64,000 bases of DNA. It comes from Ralstonia insidiosa (GTDB lineage: Bacteria; Pseudomonadota; Gammaproteobacteria; Burkholderiales; Burkholderiaceae). A model generated the notes under the pieces. It was not told the DNA's origin, did no database searches, and saw only the letters and a program-made list of their open reading frames with translations. The stretch spans positions 1,302,001-1,366,000 of the forward strand of contig NZ_VZPV01000001.1 of assembly GCF_008801405.1 (NCBI RefSeq), read 5' to 3'. Shown here one piece after another: positions 1 through 8,766 of this stretch; within the stretch, counting starts at the first letter, position 1, and each line of letters opens with the position of its first letter. Both the position numbers and the translations under genes were made by a program.

Positions 1-2
1 GC

Positions 3-935
3 ACCGGCACGGATCCTGTTGCCGATTTACGCACGTTTTTGGCTCTGTATGGTCTGATCCGCCGCATTCGTCCTTTCGCGGTCATGGGTTACACAATCAA
101 ACCAGTCATCTATGGGATGCTGGCGGCGCGGGCGGCACGAGTTCCTCGCCGGTTTGCATTGATTACCGGGCTCGGTTATGCATTCCAGCAAGACGAAGAG
201 CGAAGCCGGCTGCAAAGACTGGTGCAGCGGTTGTACGCGCTTTCATTGGCTCGCGTTGACAAGGTTTTTTTTCAAAATCCTGATGACCAGACGTTGTTTC
301 GTGAGCGGGCCATCCTGAAACCAGCGGTGCCGTCATGTGTGGTCAACGGTTCGGGTATCGATGTGAGCGCTTTTCAAGTCACCCCTATTCCGGTGGGAAG
401 CGTGCGCTTCTTGCTGATTGCGCGCTTGATCGGCGACAAAGGTGTGCGGGAGTACGCGCAGGCGGCCAAGCGGGTTCGGGCGAGGTATCCCAATACCGAG
501 TTTGCGCTGGTCGGGTGGATTGATTCGAATCCGGGAGCAATTACACAGGCAGAGTTGGATGAGTGGACGGCCGACGGCTGTGTGACCTATCTTGGTCGAT
601 TGAGTGACGTGCGACCGGCCATTGCAGATGCGACGGTTTACGTTCTTCCCTCCTACCGGGAGGGGACACCTCGGACTGTGCTCGAGGCCATGGCCATGGG
701 GCGGCCAATCATCACCACTGACGCGCCGGGGTGCAGGGAGACGGTGGTGGACTACGAAAATGGTTTTCTCATTCCAGTGAAGTCAGTGGAGGCTTTGGAG
801 GAAGCCATGCTCCGTTTTGTTGAGACTCCAGCGTTGGCGGCGAAGATGGGGCTGCAATCGCGCAAGCAGGCTGAGGAGAAGTACGACGTGCGCAAAGTCA
901 ATGCGAGCATGCTGCAAGGGATGGGGTTTTTGTGA
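3..935 (+). CDS. Glycosyltransferase family 4 (PglA-like), 5' end cut by window edge
   Basis: Transfers a sugar from a nucleotide donor to a lipid-linked acceptor at the inner membrane during surface-glycan assembly. The frame is open from the first bases of the window, so the N-terminus lies outside; the TTG at 39 is unlikely to be the true start. The C-terminal half carries the GT-B donor-binding signature EGTPRTVLE (E-x7-E) around 660-686, followed by MGRPIITTDAPGCRE, typical of GT4 enzymes such as PglA. It overlaps the next gene by 4 bp (stop 935, GTG start 932), so the two are translationally coupled. The sugar specificity cannot be read from sequence; the PglC/D/E/F neighbours suggest it adds the second sugar onto a bacillosamine-type lipid. 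Confidence 0.85.
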   Translation, partial: TGTDPVADLRTFLALYGLIRRIRPFAVMGYTIKPVIYGMLAARAARVPRRFALITGLGYAFQQDEERSRLQRLVQRLYALSLARVDKVFFQNPDDQTLFRERAILKPAVPSCVVNGSGIDVSAFQVTPIPVGSVRFLLIARLIGDKGVREYAQAAKRVRARYPNTEFALVGWIDSNPGAITQAELDEWTADGCVTYLGRLSDVRPAIADATVYVLPSYREGTPRTVLEAMAMGRPIITTDAPGCRETVVDYENGFLIPVKSVEALEEAMLRFVETPALAAKMGLQSRKQAEEKYDVRKVNASMLQGMGFL

Positions 936-1525
936 AGCGTACCTTCGATATTGTTGTTTCCTGCTTCAGCCTCCTGGTTTTGGCTGTGCCATTGCTGATA
1001 CTTGTGTGGTTGGTGCGGCGTAAGCTGGGCTCCCCTGTCTTCTTCCGCCAAGTTCGGCCCGGGCTGCGCGGTCGACCATTTCAGATGGTCAAATTCCGGA
1101 CGATGACCGATGAGCGTGGTCCAGGCGGCGAACTCCTACCCGACGCGGAGCGCCTGACCGGATTTGGGAAATTTTTGCGGTCGACAAGCTTGGACGAGCT
1201 GCCTGAGTTGTGGAATGTGCTCAAGGGTGAGATGAGTTTGGTTGGGCCACGTCCGCTGTTGATGGAATATCTACCCTTGTATTCCCCGGAGCAGGCTCGC
1301 CGCCACGAGATCCGACCCGGTGTTACTGGATGGGCGCAGGTGAACGGGCGCAATGCGCTTAGCTGGGATGAAAGGTTCGCGTTAGACGTCTGGTACGTTG
1401 ACAATCGGTCCTTCTGGGTTGATCTGAAAATTCTGTGGCTTACAGTGCGCAAAGTCATCGTACGCGAAGGTATCAGCGCATCAGGTGAAGCGACAATGTC
1501 CAAGTTCACGGGCAAGAAGCCATGA
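932..1525 (+). CDS. PglC-like undecaprenyl-phosphate sugar-1-phosphate transferase
   Basis: A small monotopic phosphoglycosyl transferase, 197 aa, the usual size for the PglC/WcaJ-C-terminal type. It moves a sugar phosphate from a UDP-sugar to undecaprenyl phosphate, the first membrane step of glycan assembly. One hydrophobic N-terminal segment (residues about 10-28) is the expected re-entrant membrane helix. The conserved KFRTM, the catalytic Asp-Glu pair in TSLDELPELWNVL (D88, E89), MSLVGPRPLL and the PGVTGWAQVNGR block are all present. It starts with GTG, overlapping the previous stop by 4 bp, and its own stop overlaps the next ATG by 4 bp. Given the pglD/E/F neighbours, UDP-diNAc-bacillosamine is the most likely donor; this is an inference. 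Confidence 0.9.
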   Translation: MKRTFDIVVSCFSLLVLAVPLLILVWLVRRKLGSPVFFRQVRPGLRGRPFQMVKFRTMTDERGPGGELLPDAERLTGFGKFLRSTSLDELPELWNVLKGEMSLVGPRPLLMEYLPLYSPEQARRHEIRPGVTGWAQVNGRNALSWDERFALDVWYVDNRSFWVDLKILWLTVRKVIVREGISASGEATMSKFTGKKP

Positions 1526-2151
1526 CTCGACTCGCGCTCTTCGGTGCCGGCGGCCATGGCAAGGTTGTAGCCGATGCAGCACTTAAGGCAGGGTGGAGTG
1601 ACATCGTCTTCTTTGACGATGCTTGGCCTCAACGAACGATCAATGGTCACTGGCCTGTGGCTGGGAATTTTGACGCGCTGATGGGTCATGCGCATCTCTT
1701 CGAGTCAGTGCATGTATCGATTGGCAATTGTTCTGTGCGCTGGCGGAAACAGCAGGAGCTTCGGGCAGCAGGAGTGACGCTTGCTACTGTTGTTCACCCC
1801 CAGGCGTGCGTCAGCCAATTCGCGCAGATCGGCGCGGGCTCCGTCGTGATGGCCGGAGCGGTTGTCAATGTAGATACCGTGATTGGCGAGGCTTGCATAA
1901 TCAATACGGGTGTTACCGTCGATCATGACTGCCATCTTGCGGCAGGGGTACATGTTTGCCCTGGAGCGCATCTAAGTGGAGGCGTTACGGTTGGGGCGCG
2001 CTCATGGATTGGTGTTGGTGCAGTTGTGCGGCAAGGTATCTCCATCGGAGCCGATACAATGATTGGAGCTGGGGCCGTTATCGTGAAAGCCGTAGGCGAT
2101 GGTTTGACTATGGTCGGCTTTCCTGCAACGCCTATGCGTCAGCGCTTATAG
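1522..2151 (+). CDS. pglD: PglD/NeuD-family UDP-4-amino-sugar N-acetyltransferase
   Basis: This 209-aa protein has an N-terminal Rossmann-like part (LALFGAGGHGKVV) and a C-terminal left-handed beta-helix of hexapeptide repeats. The general base is expected at H135 in VDHDCHLAAG. The PglD family acetylates the C4 amine of UDP-4-amino-4,6-dideoxy-GlcNAc with acetyl-CoA, completing UDP-2,4-diacetamido-trideoxyhexose (bacillosamine). The next two genes encode the aminotransferase and dehydratase that make its substrate, which supports this role. The start overlaps the pglC-like stop by 4 bp. A second, diverged family member lies at 27262-27891. Confidence 0.88.
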   Translation: MTRLALFGAGGHGKVVADAALKAGWSDIVFFDDAWPQRTINGHWPVAGNFDALMGHAHLFESVHVSIGNCSVRWRKQQELRAAGVTLATVVHPQACVSQFAQIGAGSVVMAGAVVNVDTVIGEACIINTGVTVDHDCHLAAGVHVCPGAHLSGGVTVGARSWIGVGAVVRQGISIGADTMIGAGAVIVKAVGDGLTMVGFPATPMRQRL

Positions 2152-2202
2152 ATTGCGAGCTGTGACATATGTGGAAACTTAGTTAAGGTTCACTCGATAC
2201 TC

Positions 2203-3378
2203 ATGTTGAATACGTCTTTCTCCCCTTGGCCCAGTTTCACGGATGAAGAAGCTGAGTCGGTAAAGCGAGTGCTTTTGTCCAATAAGGTGAATTACTGGAC
2301 TGGGACTGAATGTCGCGACTTTGAAAAAGAATTTGCCCAGTGGGTTGGAACACGTCATGCCATTGCACTCGCCAATGGCACGTTGGCACTGGATGTCGCC
2401 CTCAAGGCGTTGGGTGTTGGCGTGGGCGACGAGGTTATTGTGACGCCCCGCACTTTCATTGCAAGTATCTCGTGCGTGGTCAATGCCGGTGCAACGCCGG
2501 TCTTTGCTGACGTAGAAATGGAGAGCGGCAACCTGTCTGCCGCAACAATAGCGCGTGCGATTACGCCACGGACAAAGGCCGTGATTTGCGTGCATCTGGC
2601 AGGTTGGCCGTGTGACATGGATCCCATCATGGCACTAGCGGACCAGCACAGTTTCAAAGTCATCGAAGACTGCGCACAAGCACATGGCGCACGCTATCGC
2701 GGTCGCAGTGTTGGCTCCATCGGCCATATCGGTGCTTGGAGCTTCTGTCAGGACAAGATCATGACCACGGGGGGCGAAGGTGGCATGGTCACGACCAATG
2801 ATGAAGTACTGTGGCGGGCAATGTGGTCGTTCAAGGATCACGGAAAAAGCTACGAGGCTGTGTATGAGCGGCAGCATCCGCCTGGGTTCCGCTGGCTGCA
2901 CGAGAGCTTCGGTACTAACTGGCGCATGCTTGAAATGCAGGGCGTGATTGGTCGTATTCAACTGCACCGTATGGCCGATTGGACGGCACGGCGCACCGCC
3001 AGCGCTGAGGCGATCTGGGGTGCCTGCCGCCCATTTGGCGTGGTGCGTGTGCCGGAGATCTCAGCCGAGAATATTCACGCACACTACAAGTGCTACGTCT
3101 ACGTTGAGTCGAGTCAACTGGCCGACGGCTGGACTCGTGATCGCATCATTGATGAAATCTGTGCCGCCGGGGTTCCTTGTTATCAGGGTTCGTGTTCGGA
3201 AGTCTATCTGGAGAAGGCCTTTGACAACACGGGTTGGCGGCCGACGGAGCGTTTGCCGGTGGCGCGCGCGCTTGGCGAGACCAGCATCATGTTCCTTGTG
3301 CACCCGACGCTGACCGATGCGGAGATTGCCAAAACTTGTGCCGTGCTGACTGATGTACTGAGGCGAGCCACTCGGTGA
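2203..3378 (+). CDS. pglE: DegT/DnrJ/EryC1-family sugar aminotransferase (PglE-like)
   Basis: A PLP-dependent sugar aminotransferase of 391 aa, the family's usual length. It would convert UDP-4-keto-6-deoxy-GlcNAc to the 4-amino sugar with glutamate as donor. The Schiff-base lysine is K185 in SFCQDKIMTTGGEGG, and the upstream VIEDCAQAHGARYRG block contains the Asp that binds the pyridine nitrogen. It begins 51 bp after pglD, the only gap in this operon, without a strong Shine-Dalgarno sequence; its stop overlaps the dehydratase ATG by 4 bp. Which C4 epimer it produces cannot be told from sequence. Confidence 0.87.
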   Translation: MLNTSFSPWPSFTDEEAESVKRVLLSNKVNYWTGTECRDFEKEFAQWVGTRHAIALANGTLALDVALKALGVGVGDEVIVTPRTFIASISCVVNAGATPVFADVEMESGNLSAATIARAITPRTKAVICVHLAGWPCDMDPIMALADQHSFKVIEDCAQAHGARYRGRSVGSIGHIGAWSFCQDKIMTTGGEGGMVTTNDEVLWRAMWSFKDHGKSYEAVYERQHPPGFRWLHESFGTNWRMLEMQGVIGRIQLHRMADWTARRTASAEAIWGACRPFGVVRVPEISAENIHAHYKCYVYVESSQLADGWTRDRIIDEICAAGVPCYQGSCSEVYLEKAFDNTGWRPTERLPVARALGETSIMFLVHPTLTDAEIAKTCAVLTDVLRRATR

Positions 3379-5327
3379 ACAAGCTTACGATTCCTCTGCT
3401 GGCGCTTCCTCGACCCGCGAAGCGGGCGGTAGTTGTCCTATTGGACATATGTCTGTCCGTGGTGGCCGTTTGGATCGCGTTTTATTTGCGGATTGATCAA
3501 ACGGGACTCCCGCAGCTGCAGCAAAAGTACGTCTACCTACTTGCGCCGCTGCTAGCTTTCCCCCTGTTTGTGCGTTTCGGCCTGTATCGGGCGATCTTTC
3601 GCTACACAGGCATGTCCGCTTTGGTGAGTACCGCCAAAGCGGTGAGTCTTTACGGTGTGGTTTTTTTTCTTGCCCTTCTTTTGTTCAAGTGGGATGGGGT
3701 GCCGCGTAGTGTTGGCCTGATACAGCCCATTTTGTTTTTATTGCTGGTTAGCACGACCCGCGCGATGGCACGGTTTTGGTTGGCCGGGCAGCTGAGTAAA
3801 GGGCACCATCATGGCATTGGTCGGTTGTTGATCTACGGCGCAGGCGAAGCAGGCGTGCAGACCGCGCTAGCGCTCGCTGTAGTGCGTCAATTCGTATTAC
3901 TGGGTTTCATTGATGACGACACATCCAAGATCGGTCGCACCATCAACGGCCTTGATATCATCGGATCGGAGGATGTGCCTGATGCGGTAGAGCGCATGGG
4001 CGTTACCGATATCCTGCTGGCAGTGCCTTCAATGGGGAGGGCACGCCGCAATGCGATTATCACGAAGCTGCGGGAGCTGCCGGTTCATGTTCGTACGCTA
4101 CCCGGCATGGTTGATCTTGCTTCTGGGCGCGTCACGGTGCGCGATTTCCAGGAGCTGGATGTCGAGGATTTATTGGGGCGCGCTCCAGTGCCACCTGACG
4201 AAGCACTGCTGGCACGGAACCTTGCCAACAAGACAGTTCTAGTTACCGGCGCGGGCGGTAGTATTGGCAGCGAACTATGCCGCCAGATCATGTTTGAGAG
4301 GCCGCACAAGCTTGTGCTTGTCGACCATAGCGAATTTGGCCTGTATAGCATTCATCGAGAGTTGGAAGGGCTGCATGCAGAGCACCGCCTGTCTGTTGAG
4401 ATTGTGCCGTTACTCGCAAGCGTGGGGAATTTGGAGCGTTTGCAAGACATCTGCCGCACACATCGGCCGGCGACTGTGTATCACGCTGCAGCCTATAAGC
4501 ATGTTCCGCTCGTCGAGTGCAACCCATCCGAAGGTGTGCTGAACAATATCTTCGGTACGTTGAACATGGCACGCGCAGCTATGGAAAGCGGTGCAGAGTA
4601 TTTTGTTCTTGTTTCAACCGACAAAGCTGTCCGCCCGACAAATGTCATGGGTGCATCAAAGCGAATGGCTGAGTTGGTGTTGCAGGCACTGGCGGCTAGC
4701 GATGTCATCGATTTTGGTCTCGTGCACGGCAATCCTGGCGATGTGATCCAAAACCGTACGGTGTTTGCAATGGTACGGTTTGGTAACGTGCTGGGCAGCA
4801 GTGGTAGCGTCGTACCGCTTTTCCGACGGCAGCTGCAAGAAGGTGGTCCACTTACTGTCACGCATTCCGAAGTCACGCGGTATTTCATGACAATCCCGGA
4901 GGCGGCGCAGTTAGTGCTGCAGGCGGGAGCCATGGCGCATGGCGGCGAAGTTTTTGTGCTTGACATGGGACAGCCAGTCAAGGTTATGGATCTGGCGCGG
5001 CGCATAGTGCAGCTCTCCGGCCTGACTCTTCGTGATGATCACCACCCCGCGGGTGATATTGAAATCAAGATCACTGGACTACGTCCGGGCGAAAAACTGT
5101 ACGAGGAATTGCTGATTGGTGATAACCCCGAGGGCACCGTGCATGAACGGATTATGAAGGCGCATGAGCAGTATGTGCCTTGGGCCCAATTCGCTCCCGT
5201 CTTAACCAAGCTGCGATTGATTGCTGAAGAGGGCGATGAAGACGCAATTAAGGAAATTCTAAGGCAGCATGTTCACGGATATGGGCCACAGGTAGTGGAT
5301 GCCACGTGCGACGAGGCTAACGTCTAG
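3375..5327 (+). CDS. pglF: Membrane-bound UDP-GlcNAc 4,6-dehydratase (PglF/WbpM/CapD type)
   Basis: At 650 aa this is the long membrane form of the family. Four hydrophobic helices (about residues 20-40, 52-70, 90-105 and 115-132) precede a first nucleotide-binding region (LLIYGAGEAGVQ) and a C-terminal SDR domain with VLVTGAGGSIGSE near residue 289. The active site has Met-x-x-x-Lys (M425, K429 in NVMGASKRMAE) in place of the usual Tyr-x-x-x-Lys, a hallmark of WbpM/PglF dehydratases that retain C5 configuration. It supplies the 4-keto-6-deoxy sugar for pglE and pglD. It is the last gene of the operon and is followed by a strong hairpin terminator. Confidence 0.92.
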   Translation: MNKLTIPLLALPRPAKRAVVVLLDICLSVVAVWIAFYLRIDQTGLPQLQQKYVYLLAPLLAFPLFVRFGLYRAIFRYTGMSALVSTAKAVSLYGVVFFLALLLFKWDGVPRSVGLIQPILFLLLVSTTRAMARFWLAGQLSKGHHHGIGRLLIYGAGEAGVQTALALAVVRQFVLLGFIDDDTSKIGRTINGLDIIGSEDVPDAVERMGVTDILLAVPSMGRARRNAIITKLRELPVHVRTLPGMVDLASGRVTVRDFQELDVEDLLGRAPVPPDEALLARNLANKTVLVTGAGGSIGSELCRQIMFERPHKLVLVDHSEFGLYSIHRELEGLHAEHRLSVEIVPLLASVGNLERLQDICRTHRPATVYHAAAYKHVPLVECNPSEGVLNNIFGTLNMARAAMESGAEYFVLVSTDKAVRPTNVMGASKRMAELVLQALAASDVIDFGLVHGNPGDVIQNRTVFAMVRFGNVLGSSGSVVPLFRRQLQEGGPLTVTHSEVTRYFMTIPEAAQLVLQAGAMAHGGEVFVLDMGQPVKVMDLARRIVQLSGLTLRDDHHPAGDIEIKITGLRPGEKLYEELLIGDNPEGTVHERIMKAHEQYVPWAQFAPVLTKLRLIAEEGDEDAIKEILRQHVHGYGPQVVDATCDEANV

Positions 5328-5352
5328 TCGTCGAAAATAGCGATGCGCGCGC

Positions 5353-5389
5353 AAAGAAAAATATCGGGTAAAGCCCGATATTTTTCTTT
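5353..5389. terminator. Bidirectional rho-independent terminator after pglF
   Basis: A perfect 16-bp inverted repeat (arms 5353-5368 and 5374-5389) with a 5-nt loop TAAAG. The GC core CGGG/CCCG is flanked by A-rich and T-rich ends, so it can act in both directions. It lies 26 bp past the pglF stop and separates this operon from the rhamnosidase gene. Confidence 0.9.
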
Positions 5390-5625
5390 TCTGGCGACTA
5401 TTGCTACCCGAATATTTAAGCACGGTTGCCGGAGCGGTCGTGCCCAACGCATGCCGTGGACAGTGACCTTGCAGAGCGGGCTGATCAGCGAGTGTGAACA
5501 ACCGGATGGGCTGGAGCGAGCAATCGAAATTTTTATCATACGTACCTCGTAAGTGTGACCTGTAGCTGTGCAGCCTGACGATAGCTTTGGCACTTGACTT
5601 TGGTGAGGGATGTTAGGAAATTTCG
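5390..5625. other. Non-coding leader before the rhamnosidase gene
   Basis: An AT-rich spacer between the pglF terminator and the GH78 gene. It must hold the rhamnosidase promoter, but I see no convincing paired -35/-10 boxes. An AGGA Shine-Dalgarno sequence sits just before the ATG at 5626. No coding sequence is supported here. Confidence 0.5.
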
Positions 5626-8600
5626 ATGAGAAAAAACATGAAATTCGAACGACTGCATGCAATTTTAATTACTCTTGCGGTGATCCTTCTGCTGTTTGAG
5701 TCAAATGCCGCAGTGGCTGATGTCAGGGTCGGGAGCGTCACTGTTGAATATGCATCCAATCCACTAGGAATTGACGCGCTGCGACCAAGGTTAAGTTGGA
5801 TTCTCGAGTCCGGCGATAAAGATCAAGTGCAGGTTGCCTATCAAATACGGGTAGCAAGTAGTATTCCATTACTTGGGAGCCCCGACATTTGGGATAGCGG
5901 CAAGGTTCGTTCTAATCAGTCAGTGCTGGTCGAATATGGTGGAGCGCCGCTGCTGTCACGCACTCGCTACTATTGGACAGTTCGCGTCTGGGATGCCTCT
6001 GGTAAGCCTTCTGAATGGAGTGCGCCATCATGGTGGGAAATGGGGTTGCTGTCACGGCAAGATTGGCGTGCGCAGTGGATTGGTCATGATCAACCTACAC
6101 CGCTACCCACCTCGTTCGGCAAGCTAGACATGCCGATTGCTCAGAAAATACCAGAGCTCCTTAAGGGAGGGGATTCACAAGGTCAAAGTTTCGCGACAGA
6201 TAAAACTTTTTCATCTGTCGCCATACAGGTCCCAACGTTCTCCAAGACCAATTCTGGTATGACGCTTTCACTGTATCGAGGAGGGCCGGGAGGGGAGTTG
6301 GTTCTTCGTCAGCAATTTTCCAACCACGTAGATAACACTTGGGCCAAACTCAAGCTCCCCAAGCCAGAGGGGCCGGGGACATACTATCTGGAAGAATCAA
6401 ATCCGGTGGGGGAGGTTGGGTGGTGGACCAATAAGCAGGGTGGGTATGGTCACGGTCGAGCCTATCTTAATGGGCGTCCGCTTGCGACTTCTCGGTCAAT
6501 TATCTGGGAGCCTGTCGCTGGAAAAACATATGAAGAGGGTTTAAGTCCGTTGCTACGAAAGGAGTTCAACTTAGGCAATGGGATCGTTTCGGCAAGGCTT
6601 TATGCGGCAGCACTCGGTTTGTATCAGGTCGAAATTAATGGTAAGCGAGTCGGGCGCGACTTGATGGCTCCTGGTTGGACTGACTACAACAAGCGTATCC
6701 AGTATCAAACTTACGACGTTACGGACCTTGTTTCGTCGGGAGAGAACGCATTGGGTGTTTCACTAGCGCCTGGTTGGTATGCGGGAAACGTTGGAGCCCT
6801 CGGACCGAGTCAATATGGTGAAAGACCCTATTTGCTGCTGCAGCTGGAGTTGGCTTACACCGATGGTCATACGGACAGAATTGTGACCGACGGTAGCTGG
6901 AAAAGTAAGTTGGGCCCTGTAATACAGGCAGACTTAATCATGGGCGAGCGATATGACGCGCGTCGGGAGATATCTGGTTGGAGTTCTCCTAAGCTTCGCG
7001 ATAGCGGATGGAGGAGTGTGCTTGTTAAAGCCGATGTCTCGGCTTCACTGGTTTCGCAGGTGGACCCGCCTGTTCGCGTAGAAAAGGAATTAAAGCCGAT
7101 TTCCACGCGAAGGGTCGGTGCGAAAACCTATATTTATGATTTCGGGCAGAATTTTTCTGGTACCGTGCGATTAAGTACTTCCGGCTCTGTGGGGCAAGTA
7201 ATTTCGATACGGCACGGAGAGGTTTTAAGGCGAGATGGTAAGCTTTACACCGATAATCTGAGGACGGCCAAGGCGACTGATGTCTTTATTATGAAAGGGC
7301 GAGGGCGAGAGATTTTTGAACCGCTTTTTACTCTTCATGGTTTCCGATATGTTGAGGTTTCAGGTGCGAGAAATTCCGTTGAGTTGGTTGGTCGGGTTAT
7401 TCATAGTTCGATGCCGATTACTATGAATTTTTCGAGCAATGTCCCTACGTTAAATAAATTGCACAGTAACGTGCTGTGGGGACAACGCAGCAATTTCGTC
7501 TCGATTCCCACAGATACTCCTGCTCGCGACGAAAGATCCGGTTGGACTGGGGATATTGCAGCGTTTGTTGGTACAGCAACCTACAACATGAATTCCGTGA
7601 GATTTCTCGGTAAATGGCTTGTAGATCTGCGTGATACGCAATCATCAGATGGTGTTTATGCGGAGGCTGCACCGGCCTTGGAGGGTGTTGATCGCGCGAA
7701 AGCTGGTTGGGGCGATGCAGGGGTTATAGTGCCGTGGACGCTCTATGAGCGTTACGGTGATCGCCGGGTTCTTGAGCAAAACTTTGAGAGCATGGCGCGC
7801 TGGCTCTCATATCTGAAGAATAATAGTGCAGGATACTTGCGGCCGGCCGATGGATATGGGGATTGGCTCAACCTCAACGATGAGACTCCGAAGGATCTAA
7901 TCGCGACGGCCTTCTTCGCTCATAGCGCGGCAGTGGTTGCTCAAGCGGCTGAGGTATTGGGTAAGGATGCAACCGAGTACAGAGCACTGTTCAGTGCTAT
8001 CAGATCGGCGTTCAATAGCGCGTACGTCGAATCCTCCGGTCGAATAAAGGGGGATACCCAGACGGCTTATGTGCTTGCCATTTCTCTGGATCTCATCCCC
8101 TCGGCATCTCAGCGTAAGCTGGCTGTTGAGCGCTTAGTTGAATTGATTAAAGCTAGGAATTGGCACCTCTCGACCGGGTTTCTCGGGACACCTCGATTGT
8201 TGTCGACTTTGTCGGAAAACGGGCGCGCGGATGTGGCATATCGCTTGCTGCTGCAAACGAGTTTCCCGTCGTGGGGATATCAAATTGCTAAGGGTGGTAC
8301 GACCATGTGGGAGCGCTGGGACGCAATCCGTCCTAATGGCTCCTTCCAAGATCCAGGCATGAATTCCTTCAATCACTATGCATATGGATCTGTCGGTGAA
8401 TGGATGTATCAGAATGTCGCAGGTATTCGTCCGGGGAGTCCAGGCTTTAAGATCATTATCATTAAACCTTTGCCGGAGAAGCGACTGTGCAGTGTTGCTG
8501 GTCGCTATGATTCACCTTATGGGCCGATAGGAGTCCGTTGGCTTGCGAGTAACAGCAGATTTGATCTTGATGTCGAAATCCCTGTAAACACGCGAGCTCA

Positions 8601-8766
8601 AGTGTGGTTGCCTGTGGCAAAGGGGCAACGCGGCCAAAGGGATAGCGCTCGCTTTCTCTATTCACGCGAGGGCTATTCCGTTTATAGCGTGGGGTCAGGC
8701 CGCTATCGCTTTTCTGCTGTGGGCGCCACCGCTCAGGGGCGGCAATGCCGGGGAAGCCGCGATTAG
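5626..8766 (+). CDS. Exported GH78 alpha-L-rhamnosidase
   Basis: Hydrolyses terminal alpha-L-rhamnose from glycans or glycosides. The 1046-aa protein begins with an N-terminal signal peptide (hydrophobic residues about 10-30, cleavage likely after NAAVA), so it acts in the periplasm or outside the cell. Domains: a fibronectin-like start (RPRLSWIL), a beta-sandwich insertion near residues 190-300, the rhamnosidase N-domain (LYQVEINGKRVG, near 335), then the six-hairpin catalytic domain with TPARDERSGWTGD (general-acid region) and TTMWERWD (expected general base Glu). It sits between glycan assembly genes and a Wzz-like gene and ends tail-to-tail with that gene, overlapping by 4 bp. Codon use is AT-richer than in the core genes. 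The substrate could be the cell's own rhamnose-containing O-antigen or plant rhamnosides. Confidence 0.9.
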   Translation: MRKNMKFERLHAILITLAVILLLFESNAAVADVRVGSVTVEYASNPLGIDALRPRLSWILESGDKDQVQVAYQIRVASSIPLLGSPDIWDSGKVRSNQSVLVEYGGAPLLSRTRYYWTVRVWDASGKPSEWSAPSWWEMGLLSRQDWRAQWIGHDQPTPLPTSFGKLDMPIAQKIPELLKGGDSQGQSFATDKTFSSVAIQVPTFSKTNSGMTLSLYRGGPGGELVLRQQFSNHVDNTWAKLKLPKPEGPGTYYLEESNPVGEVGWWTNKQGGYGHGRAYLNGRPLATSRSIIWEPVAGKTYEEGLSPLLRKEFNLGNGIVSARLYAAALGLYQVEINGKRVGRDLMAPGWTDYNKRIQYQTYDVTDLVSSGENALGVSLAPGWYAGNVGALGPSQYGERPYLLLQLELAYTDGHTDRIVTDGSWKSKLGPVIQADLIMGERYDARREISGWSSPKLRDSGWRSVLVKADVSASLVSQVDPPVRVEKELKPISTRRVGAKTYIYDFGQNFSGTVRLSTSGSVGQVISIRHGEVLRRDGKLYTDNLRTAKATDVFIMKGRGREIFEPLFTLHGFRYVEVSGARNSVELVGRVIHSSMPITMNFSSNVPTLNKLHSNVLWGQRSNFVSIPTDTPARDERSGWTGDIAAFVGTATYNMNSVRFLGKWLVDLRDTQSSDGVYAEAAPALEGVDRAKAGWGDAGVIVPWTLYERYGDRRVLEQNFESMARWLSYLKNNSAGYLRPADGYGDWLNLNDETPKDLIATAFFAHSAAVVAQAAEVLGKDATEYRALFSAIRSAFNSAYVESSGRIKGDTQTAYVLAISLDLIPSASQRKLAVERLVELIKARNWHLSTGFLGTPRLLSTLSENGRADVAYRLLLQTSFPSWGYQIAKGGTTMWERWDAIRPNGSFQDPGMNSFNHYAYGSVGEWMYQNVAGIRPGSPGFKIIIIKPLPEKRLCSVAGRYDSPYGPIGVRWLASNSRFDLDVEIPVNTRAQVWLPVAKGQRGQRDSARFLYSREGYSVYSVGSGRYRFSAVGATAQGRQCRGSRD

